Positions 1-6,941 of a stretch of 14,823 bases of DNA are shown piece by piece; within the stretch, counting starts at the first letter, position 1; every line of letters begins with the position of its first letter. Position numbers and translations under genes: made by a program. The stretch is from Roseburia sp. (GTDB lineage Bacteria; Bacillota_A; Clostridia; Lachnospirales; Lachnospiraceae): the NCBI GenBank assembly GCA_017547315.1, contig JAFYQA010000003.1:1-14823 (forward strand). The letters are read 5' to 3'. Below the pieces are notes generated by a model. The model did no database searches, was not told where the DNA came from, and was given only the letters and a program-made list of their open reading frames with translations.

Positions 1-403
1 CCATCGCCGCACCTGTTGCGATTACCGGAACTACTCTTTTACGAGTAGCCGCCTGGACTTCTTCGATAGTAATAAAGTTCAATGGGTCAACCATCGCAAG
101 AAATAAGTCATTACCAGACACATTGATTGGAATAACCATGTGCTTTTTGGCAATATTCTTTGGCAATACGGAAGCCATCTCTGGTGGAATAGAGGTATTA
201 TTCAAGTCGATAAAATCAATTCCAAGCTGCATCTGTAAGGTCTCGATTAACTGATTCTCTGTAATGAATTTGTTCTCGATTAATACCGTACCAAGACGCT
301 GACCTGAACCAGAACTCTTCTGGATAGAAAGTGCATCTTCTAACTGTTTTTCTGTAATTGCTCCACTGGAAACGAGCAAGTCTCCTAAACGCCAATATTT
401 CAT
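1..403 (-). CDS. pilB: Type IV pilus assembly ATPase PilB/GspE family, N-terminal 134 residues only (3' end outside window)
   Basis: This is the cytoplasmic ATPase that would drive pilus extension. Only the N-terminal MshEN/T2SSE_N domain lies in the window; the Walker ATPase half is past the left edge. The start is the ATG at 401-403, with GGAG at 411-414 seven bases upstream. Seen directly: two 24-residue copies of the pattern RLGxx...L...L..Q, at residues 5-28 (RLGDLLV...Q) and 36-59 (RLGTVLI...Q). A later half follows with the family-typical block 'FLAMVDPLNF' at residues 101-110. In MshE-type ATPases these two copies bind cyclic di-GMP. The second copy has Lys45 where the consensus usually has Gly. 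The gene follows the last minor pilin by 26 bases and is co-directional with it. An overlapping frame starting at 416 is a shadow: it lacks any family resemblance and its start codon lies inside the ribosome binding site. Confidence 0.93.
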   Translation of the reverse strand, partial: MKYWRLGDLLVSSGAITEKQLEDALSIQKSSGSGQRLGTVLIENKFITENQLIETLQMQLGIDFIDLNNTSIPPEMASVLPKNIAKKHMVIPINVSGNDLFLAMVDPLNFITIEEVQAATRKRVVPVIATGAAM

Positions 404-429
404 CTTTTTTCTCCATTCTCTAACGTTTT

Positions 430-954
430 CTAATTTACGTTTTCCATAATCGTACGATATTTAAAAGTACAATTTCTACTACTTCCTAGTGATTGATTTA
501 CAATCGAATAACTTCCCTCAAAAATTCCTGCTGTCGCATCATAATTTAGCAAAAAGTCTTTTATATATAAAGCATCTGCATATACACCCTTATTTGCAAC
601 CAGCATTTCTATCTGCGTTTCATCTGCTTTTGTACTTGTACATACTAAATATCCTATACCATTACTCACTTCATCAATTTTTAAAGAACCTCGTTTAATA
701 TAGTAAGCAGAATTATCAAATATTATTTTTGTTCCATCGTCTGTCACATTAGACGCGTGCCGTAAAATATCACTTATATAAATATCCAATGTCGATTCTA
801 ACATCTGGCTACTGGATTCAAAATTTGTTGCATCCAAGCTTTTTATTGCCAATTTTACTCCTGTACCACACATCGCTCCTACTAATAACATGATGACGGT
901 ACATACAAGCATTTCTATTAAGGTAAATCCATTTTTCTTTTTTAATTTATTCAT
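430..954 (-). CDS. Minor type IV prepilin, PilW/GspJ-like position
   Basis: A 174-residue pilin-like protein that should be inserted in the membrane, processed by prepilin peptidase and built into the pilus or its tip complex. The leader is MNKLKKKNG with cleavage before F10; F-T-L-I-E follows, giving Glu at mature position 5. A hydrophobic helix spans about residues 10-32. The rest is a small soluble head rich in beta-type segments, with cysteines at 105 and 162 that might pair. The start is ATG 954-952, preceded by GAGGTG (960-965) at five bases. This ATG overlaps the upstream stop codon as ATGA, which is typical of translational coupling. The length is close to ordinary minor pilins. It is called PilW/GspJ-like from gene order and general look only; sequence alone does not fix the subfamily. 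Confidence 0.88.
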   Translation of the reverse strand: MNKLKKKNGFTLIEMLVCTVIMLLVGAMCGTGVKLAIKSLDATNFESSSQMLESTLDIYISDILRHASNVTDDGTKIIFDNSAYYIKRGSLKIDEVSNGIGYLVCTSTKADETQIEMLVANKGVYADALYIKDFLLNYDATAGIFEGSYSIVNQSLGSSRNCTFKYRTIMENVN

Positions 955-1286
955 GGGCTCACCTCTGGTTCATATGTATAAGACACAAAAATACCATTCT
1001 CTTCACCATATACATCTACTTTCACTACCGTATTCTGGCTACCTTCTTCGTATGTAAAATTAATATCTAATAATTGATTTGTATTAATTCTATCCTCATC
1101 CAGCAAACATTCTGCTTTTTGCAGGTCTTCTTTATATTTAATATCCCTGTCTTTTACTTTTTTATTAATATTTACAGATGCCAATACAGCCGAAGTCAAA
1201 AAGCCAATCGATAAAACAGTTATTACAATTGCAACAAGTGTTTCTACCAATGTTTCACCAGAGTTCTGAAGTAACTTCTTTCTCAA
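951..1286 (-). CDS. Small minor prepilin, PilV/GspI-like
   Basis: A 111-residue pilin-like protein. The preferred start is the TTG at 1284-1286, which overlaps the previous gene's TGA. GGGGTG (1295-1300) lies eight bases upstream, and this start gives the normal short leader MRKKLLQNSG. A longer GTG start at 1325 would add 13 charged residues, lacks a clear ribosome binding site and makes an atypical leader. Cleavage after G10 leaves E-T-L-V-E, with Glu at +1 instead of the usual Phe and with Glu kept at +5. A hydrophobic helix covers about residues 16-38, followed by a short charged head. PilV and GspI proteins often show a similar LVETLVA-type helix start, so that is the best guess. The head is very small for a structural pilin, which fits a tip or priming subunit. 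Confidence 0.85.
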   Translation of the reverse strand: MRKKLLQNSGETLVETLVAIVITVLSIGFLTSAVLASVNINKKVKDRDIKYKEDLQKAECLLDEDRINTNQLLDINFTYEEGSQNTVVKVDVYGEENGIFVSYTYEPEVSP

Positions 1287-2155
1287 TCTGCAAGCACCCC
1301 TTTCTCTATCTCGATGTCCTTCCACTTAACCATAGTTTTTGTTGTAAGAACATCTACCGGAATATTCCATTCGTTATCTTCTACATCAATGAAGGAACCT
1401 GTTATCATATCTTCTGCCCCTTCATCTGCAACGAATCTTTTGTAATAAACAGTGTGCTTATCCTCACCAGCTTCTTCTAACTCTGTTATCTTTATATCTG
1501 CGCTTGCTCCAACGAGAATTGCATAATTACTGTCTTCTGTGGTAATTTGAAAACTCACATTATACTCTGCATCCATAGTAAATTTACAAATTGCTACTGG
1601 AAGCGGTTCTGACGCATCTTGAAGCTTTAATCTGATTTCTTCTGAATGAGAAGATTTCTGATTTACATAGATATCCTCTGCAGCACGCTTAAACATTTCT
1701 GCAAAAGCACCTTTAAACACAGTTTTCTCCTCTCCCGTTTCAACAGTTTCTTTCATACCTTCCTTATCCATATGTACAATAGGAATCATTAAATGTCCTT
1801 CATCTAATGGATTATTCAGATATTCCGCATCTAAACGCATTCCGGAACGAACAACACCGTTAAATACCATTTCCACTGGAATGGAGCAATTTTCACAGCC
1901 ATATTTTTTATTAATCACTTGACCTACATACTGATTCTCTGCAATCTTTAATTCTTCTACGATTAAATTCGCAGCAGAGCTAACAGCCAAATATCCTTTT
2001 TGCTGTACTTCTCGCTTTGCATTACGGCTAATGCCGCTTGATGCTGCGAAAATAACTACAGAGGAAACCATTACACAAATTAAAAATAAAGCTAAAGCTA
2101 GCATAATAGATGCTCCTCGATTACTTTTTAATTTCTTTTTCATTGCTTTTACCAT
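1283..2155 (-). CDS. PilX/GspK-like minor pilin without Glu5
   Basis: A 290-residue membrane-anchored pilin-like protein. The start ATG at 2155 has AGGAGG (2161-2166) five bases away; a second ATG four codons later is too far from it. The leader MVKAMKKKLKSNRG is followed by A15 and a hydrophobic helix at about 16-39. The residue at mature position 5 is Leu19, not Glu. In known systems the tip subunits PilX and GspK are the pilins that lack Glu5, because nothing sits above them to neutralise. The head (residues about 40-290) holds a CxxC-like pair in 'YGCENCSIP' and a mostly beta-type C-terminal half. It follows the giant prepilin by 28 bases and overlaps the next gene. The family is inferred from the N-terminus and context, and the head was not recognised. 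Confidence 0.8.
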   Translation of the reverse strand: MVKAMKKKLKSNRGASIMLALALFLICVMVSSVVIFAASSGISRNAKREVQQKGYLAVSSAANLIVEELKIAENQYVGQVINKKYGCENCSIPVEMVFNGVVRSGMRLDAEYLNNPLDEGHLMIPIVHMDKEGMKETVETGEEKTVFKGAFAEMFKRAAEDIYVNQKSSHSEEIRLKLQDASEPLPVAICKFTMDAEYNVSFQITTEDSNYAILVGASADIKITELEEAGEDKHTVYYKRFVADEGAEDMITGSFIDVEDNEWNIPVDVLTTKTMVKWKDIEIEKGVLAD

Positions 2156-2183
2156 GATTTCCTCCTTTCTTTTACTTTCTATT

Positions 2184-5100
2184 CTAGTTTAATGGCCAAT
2201 CGCCATAATGCACATACTTACCTTCTGCATCTTTTACAAATGCTGGAAATGGATATGGCTTTCCTGCTAACTCCTTCGTGTTATATGGATACACATGTTT
2301 TGCATCTTGTAATATACTATATGAATCTGTAGGGTCAAATTTAACTTCTTGACGCACACCTAAATAATTTTTAAAATCCTTATTTGAATTTACCCAATCA
2401 AAATTCGATAACTGAGTATATTTAGCAGGATCACACGTTTTCAATTTATCCTTTGATTGATTCTGGAAATACTCTTTTGCTTCGCTATCCTCAACCATTT
2501 TATCAGTATATGTATTAGATAAGTAATATGCAAAACCAGGTACACGAACCAAAATATCATCTGCACTGCAATCTGTATGCCACTTCTCTACATATACAAA
2601 TCTCCATACATCCCATACAAGTCTTTCTTCATATACAAGTTCCATACGACCTACTACAGGAATAAAATGATTAAATGTATCTCCATTCTTTGACTCTTTT
2701 ATCGCCCAAACATTTTCAGATACCGATGTATATGTATATATATTTTGATATCGAATTTCTTCTTTACAACCAGTATACGTAATACCCGGTGCATCTAACC
2801 ATCCTGGACAAAAACCTGCTACTCTTAATCGATTCAAGTAATTACCATCTTCATTCGTTATATCTATACTGCCACCAGAATAACAATTTAAAGTCGTACC
2901 GTAATAACAACTACCTACAAACCCGCCTATCATAACAGCTGCTGTATCTCCGGTTATACTGTCATTCATTACCACTCTAACATCGTTTGTTACCATACAA
3001 TGAGCAGTATTCCCTCTACTATATCCAATCAAACCACCCACTGCAATTCCTAATGGCTGTTTGCCGCCATTCTTAGGCTTATTAATATGATATTCCACTT
3101 GATAACCAGAAACTGCACAGTTATAAATAGTAAATTCCTCTGCCTTACCATCCGTCTTACCAATCGTATAATCAGATCCTACCAATGCACCTACACCAGT
3201 ACGTAATCTCTTCGCATTATTACTCTGATTTGTTATATCTTCAAAAGAACCAATAATAAGTCCCGCATTATTCTGATCACTTACTGGAATATTCTCCATA
3301 TAATTTCCTGACTTACCTTCGCCCTTATCAGACACAAGCATAACAACATTTTGAATCTTTGCTTTATAAATCTCTCCAAAGAGACCCACATACTGGAAAT
3401 TAGAACGTTCCGGCATCCCATTATTTTCAAAATAGGCATTTGTTCCCTTTACACAGTAGTCAATAATTTTATGATAATTACCATTATAATCATTTTGGAA
3501 AGAGCCAAATCCCGTATTGTTAGTGGCATACTTATCTTCCTCACTCCACTCACCAATCGGTCTATTTGAATATTCCTGATCGAATGCTAATAGATTAAAT
3601 TCTTTTCCACAATAAGTTTTCTCTTTAATACCATTTCTATTAAAGGAACCATATGTACTAAAATTAATGTCTACTTCCTGTTCAAAAGACATTTTAGTAG
3701 TCAATCCTCCCTTTGGATTCCAATAATATGGTGTTCTTCCCAATGCATTTAACTGTCTGGCCGAACGAATTGCTACCGTCTTTGGATTTTCCAGTTTCTG
3801 GTTGCCAATTGTTTCAATTCCCGGATTAACTGCAGTTTTTGCAAAATGCGGACAATAGAAGAATGCTTCATCCTTAATAACTTCTGAACCTTCTTTTGTA
3901 TTACCAACTGCATATGCTTTCTTAATTATCAGACGATCATAGAAATTTTGTACATTATAGCGATCTGTACACTGTAAATCATATGGAAGCTGATATAAAT
4001 ACATTCCACTAGTTGTATATGCATCTCTTACTGTTTCGCCGGTATAATCCTTTGAATATGCTCCACTTGCCGGTTTATTGTACGCCTTAAACTCCAAAAA
4101 TCCCTGCTGTCTTAATCGCAAAAGAACAGGAGAACCATCTTCTGTATAATAATTACTAATCTTTAACGTACCATCTGTCTTTTTCGTCCAATTACCAGTA
4201 CTTGCAACCTGGTCAATTTCATATTGTACGTTATCTAAGTAATACATAGATAATAATGCATAACCATCTTCTACGCAGGTCTCATCTTTTAAAGAATCTA
4301 AAACCCATACATAGTTTTTGTCATCGCCAGTTCCTTCTTCACGGCTAATATCTGTCAAATCTGTTACACTATAAAAGCCATAGGACTGATCTTCATATCG
4401 TTCATAATACACTAACGATGCACGAATCAAATACTGTGACGCCCAGTCACCATAATGATGATTTAATACTGGTGTAAATGGAAACGCTTTATATAATAAC
4501 AATCCATCATATGGATAACTATCCTTCGCTTTCTGGCTTGCTGTTACTAACTTAGCATAAGTCGTTGCTAAGCCAACTGTCGATTTGTTGCCTGACTCAG
4601 ATGCCGCATCAGTAAAAGAAGTACAGGTATTGTAATCCATCTGACTTAAGTAGTGACAATTAGCACTCAACAACTCGTTTACTAACTCAATTTCATTGCC
4701 ACCACCGGAAATCTGTCCTACAAATCCACCTGCTTTTTTATTCTTAGCAAAATCACCAAGGCCATCCATATTTAAGACTTTTCCATATGCATTACAACTT
4801 GAAAATTGAGTCTGCGTTGCTTTTCCTACAAAACCACCCAGCATTCTATCACCATATACATCTCCTGACGCATAGGCATTTGTAATACTTGTTCCATTAG
4901 AACGACCGATAAATCCACCAATTACTTTGCTAGCTTCTGTCAATGTATTAATATCACCCGATGCATAACTATCGGAAATACTTCCGCCTTTCACATTACC
5001 AACAAGTCCGCCAATACTACGATTACCTTCTACACGAACTGCTCCATAACATTTCTCAATCTGTGTATTACGTGCATTTCCAATTAATGCTCCTACACGA

Positions 5101-6815
5101 TTGCCGCCTGAAACATACATCTGTGCATAATGTCTGCTCATAACATTACCATGCTCAGCATCAATTTCCTGATTATAGTAATGTTTTACGCCCACTACAT
5201 CCTTATAGTACGGTTCTAAGTAAACACCACAATTTTCGATGCTTCCACCTATAATATTACCAACTAAAGCACCTACATTATTACGACTTTCGGCTTTTAA
5301 TGTATAATCCACTAAACTGATATTCTTGAATTGAACATTTCGAGCCTGTGCAAACAGACCTGCTCCTTCAAGTTCTATAATATCATTATTTTCCTGTTCT
5401 TCATCTTCGCCTTCTGTTACATCTTCCTGAATAGAATCAAATACCACAAGGTTTTTAATCTTATATCCATCACCATCTACAAGAACAGTTCTGGAATTAC
5501 CATTTTCGTTATTAAACAAAAGTTCATTTACGATTGGAGTAATTGCAGTAACAGGACCCGCCACCATTTCTGGAGCTGTCGGATTTGTACCTACATATTT
5601 GCTCGCAAGATCAAATGCATACAATCCTTTTGCAAAATCAATATTATCACTTTGTTTAATTGTCAGATTACCTGCAACTTCACCTAATGCATAATAACCT
5701 GTAGAAAGATTTCTTAAATGTCTTACCTTACTAACAGAAATTGAAAGATTGTTACCATTTCTATTAACACCTTGGTATAAGCTATTTGCAGTAGACGCTC
5801 CGCTTGTCTCGATAATATCGATACTGCCCTGTATAAACTTTGTCTCTACTGTAACTTCAATATCTTCACCTGGCAACAGACGATCTGCTTCTCGTATACT
5901 TTCTCCGTTTTCATTTTTACTTGTAATCGATTTAAACTCTTGACCCGTTCTAAATCCATCCAACAAAAGACCTGTTTCCAGCCTTTGGGTCTCTGTATTT
6001 ACAAAATCATTCTCTTTAATATCGATTTTTTGTGTCCAGGTATTATTACTCGTCTTTCCTGTAACAGTTACTGTAATATCAAGAGTTGTTCCCGGATTCT
6101 TATAAGCAAGCATTCTGCCCCTATAATCATAGGAAATCTTAACATACAATTCTTCATCATTTATAATTTCTACTTTTTGATTCAACTTATAATCTGCAAC
6201 TGTTACGGTTGGAGTAACTGTTGTAGCACCATAATAACCGATTAATTTATCTTCTCGTTCCTTCTTAGATCTATCAATCGGTAAATTTTCCTTTATCTTC
6301 TGGTAAATTTCTGCAGAACTTGTTCCCGAAATAAATTCGTTATCCGCTTCCCAATAAAAAACGCCGTATACATCACCATTTTCCGGATTTAATTCTAACA
6401 AATAAAGCCCTGTATCTGTATCATTTGCCATTGATAAATCAGAAATAAACAGAGATGTAACACCATCGTTATATGCAAAATAATACAGATTTTCCCATTC
6501 ATTCCCAGCACCTACATATCCAGATGGTTCCTCTGTAAGTCTATGACTCTCGTATTCGCTACCTGGTGTAATTAAACTATTATAAAAACTTGCCAATTTT
6601 CCTTCTGTTTCTAACGCAGCAAGTTGATTCTGTGCCTCTAAGTAAATACTCTTAGCATAATTATCTAATTCCGTAATTTTAAGGCTCTTACTCCAATTAT
6701 TAACCGCAATAACAGAAATACCCAGTAAAATTACCAATACAGCAACTGCTACCAGCATCTCTATCAAAGTAAACGCCTTATTCTGTTTTATTTTATTTAC
6801 GAGTTTACTCTGCAT
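2184..6815 (-). CDS. Giant prepilin with GLUG-repeat ectodomain, probable pilus-tip adhesin
   Basis: A 1543-residue protein anchored like a pilin but about ten times longer. The leader ends KA14 before F15-T-L-I-E19, with a hydrophobic helix to about residue 38 and then an amphipathic helix (about 45-80). Residues 200-330 look like a beta domain. GLUG-type repeats (pattern GGhVG...G.I..sya.G) occur at about 513-532, 573-593, 600-622, 631-653, 658-680 and 694-712, and again at about 1143, 1208, 1258, 1295 and 1331, predicting two beta-helical blocks. Each half ends in a similar tail: YPY...PFTP...HHYGDW at 767-791 and YPY...YPFP...HYGDW at 1509-1540. ATG 6815 follows GAGGG (6822-6826). It is the first gene of the operon. 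GLUG proteins are surface proteins of unclear ligand; the adhesin role is inferred from size, repeats and the pilin anchor. Confidence 0.88.
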   Translation of the reverse strand: MQSKLVNKIKQNKAFTLIEMLVAVAVLVILLGISVIAVNNWSKSLKITELDNYAKSIYLEAQNQLAALETEGKLASFYNSLITPGSEYESHRLTEEPSGYVGAGNEWENLYYFAYNDGVTSLFISDLSMANDTDTGLYLLELNPENGDVYGVFYWEADNEFISGTSSAEIYQKIKENLPIDRSKKEREDKLIGYYGATTVTPTVTVADYKLNQKVEIINDEELYVKISYDYRGRMLAYKNPGTTLDITVTVTGKTSNNTWTQKIDIKENDFVNTETQRLETGLLLDGFRTGQEFKSITSKNENGESIREADRLLPGEDIEVTVETKFIQGSIDIIETSGASTANSLYQGVNRNGNNLSISVSKVRHLRNLSTGYYALGEVAGNLTIKQSDNIDFAKGLYAFDLASKYVGTNPTAPEMVAGPVTAITPIVNELLFNNENGNSRTVLVDGDGYKIKNLVVFDSIQEDVTEGEDEEQENNDIIELEGAGLFAQARNVQFKNISLVDYTLKAESRNNVGALVGNIIGGSIENCGVYLEPYYKDVVGVKHYYNQEIDAEHGNVMSRHYAQMYVSGGNRVGALIGNARNTQIEKCYGAVRVEGNRSIGGLVGNVKGGSISDSYASGDINTLTEASKVIGGFIGRSNGTSITNAYASGDVYGDRMLGGFVGKATQTQFSSCNAYGKVLNMDGLGDFAKNKKAGGFVGQISGGGNEIELVNELLSANCHYLSQMDYNTCTSFTDAASESGNKSTVGLATTYAKLVTASQKAKDSYPYDGLLLYKAFPFTPVLNHHYGDWASQYLIRASLVYYERYEDQSYGFYSVTDLTDISREEGTGDDKNYVWVLDSLKDETCVEDGYALLSMYYLDNVQYEIDQVASTGNWTKKTDGTLKISNYYTEDGSPVLLRLRQQGFLEFKAYNKPASGAYSKDYTGETVRDAYTTSGMYLYQLPYDLQCTDRYNVQNFYDRLIIKKAYAVGNTKEGSEVIKDEAFFYCPHFAKTAVNPGIETIGNQKLENPKTVAIRSARQLNALGRTPYYWNPKGGLTTKMSFEQEVDINFSTYGSFNRNGIKEKTYCGKEFNLLAFDQEYSNRPIGEWSEEDKYATNNTGFGSFQNDYNGNYHKIIDYCVKGTNAYFENNGMPERSNFQYVGLFGEIYKAKIQNVVMLVSDKGEGKSGNYMENIPVSDQNNAGLIIGSFEDITNQSNNAKRLRTGVGALVGSDYTIGKTDGKAEEFTIYNCAVSGYQVEYHINKPKNGGKQPLGIAVGGLIGYSRGNTAHCMVTNDVRVVMNDSITGDTAAVMIGGFVGSCYYGTTLNCYSGGSIDITNEDGNYLNRLRVAGFCPGWLDAPGITYTGCKEEIRYQNIYTYTSVSENVWAIKESKNGDTFNHFIPVVGRMELVYEERLVWDVWRFVYVEKWHTDCSADDILVRVPGFAYYLSNTYTDKMVEDSEAKEYFQNQSKDKLKTCDPAKYTQLSNFDWVNSNKDFKNYLGVRQEVKFDPTDSYSILQDAKHVYPYNTKELAGKPYPFPAFVKDAEGKYVHYGDWPLN

Positions 6816-6824
6816 AAATATCCC

Positions 6825-6833
6825 TCATTTCAT
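6825..6833 (-). other. Two-codon minimal reading frame (Met-Lys-stop) before the giant prepilin
   Basis: ATG AAA TGA lies in the leader. GGAG (6838-6841) precedes it at four bases, and its stop overlaps the GAGGG ribosome binding site (6822-6826) of the giant prepilin. It is in frame with that gene, six codons upstream. It could tune initiation downstream, or it could be chance. Confidence 0.2.
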
Positions 6834-6861
6834 AAAACTCCACTTTTCACTCTAGTGCAAC

Positions 6862-6889
6862 ATTATATCACGCACATTAAAATTAGCAA
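6862..6889 (-). promoter_or_regulatory. Sigma-A-type promoter of the pilus operon
   Basis: Reading the minus strand, TTGCTA (6884-6889) is followed after 16 bases by a perfect TATAAT (6862-6867). A TG one base before it gives an extended -10 element. Transcription should start near 6855, leaving a leader of about 40 bases before the giant prepilin start at 6815. That is too short for a riboswitch. Confidence 0.75.
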
Positions 6890-6907
6890 TAGACCTTTTG
6901 TCACGAT

Positions 6908-6929
6908 ATTGTATCTTTTTGCATACAAT
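6908..6929. repeat. 7-bp inverted repeat upstream of the pilus promoter
   Basis: ATTGTAT (6908-6914) and ATACAAT (6923-6929) are perfect reverse complements around an 8-base AT-rich spacer. The centre lies about 63 bases upstream of the predicted pilus-operon start, a usual place for an activator site. It also sits 13 bases or more past the stop of the upstream operon. As a terminator it would be weak, since all but one pair per arm are AT and no T-run follows on either strand. Confidence 0.4.
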
Positions 6930-6941
6930 CCACTATATATA

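Noticed and set aside
216..416. A 66-codon minus-strand frame starting at 416
   Set aside because: It overlaps the PilB-like gene in another frame, shows no family pattern, and its ATG lies on the ribosome binding site of the real start at 403.
951..1325. Longer GTG start at 1325 for the small minor pilin
   Set aside because: It would make a 23-residue leader with many charges and no good ribosome binding site, whereas TTG 1286 has GGGGTG at eight bases and a standard leader.
5331..5687. A 118-codon plus-strand frame, and similar plus-strand frames at 489-698, 1178-1480, 3351-3569 and 5940-6245
   Set aside because: They lie antisense inside pilin genes, are rich in Ile, Phe, Cys and Ser as expected from reverse-complemented AT-rich coding DNA, and lack ribosome binding sites.
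6816..6861. Cyclic-di-GMP riboswitch in the pilus operon leader
   Set aside because: The predicted leader is about 40 bases, too short for a known riboswitch, and no conserved core was seen.
6908..6929. Hairpin as intrinsic terminator of the Hsp70-like operon
   Set aside because: The stem is 7 pairs with a single G-C pair, and no run of T follows on either strand.
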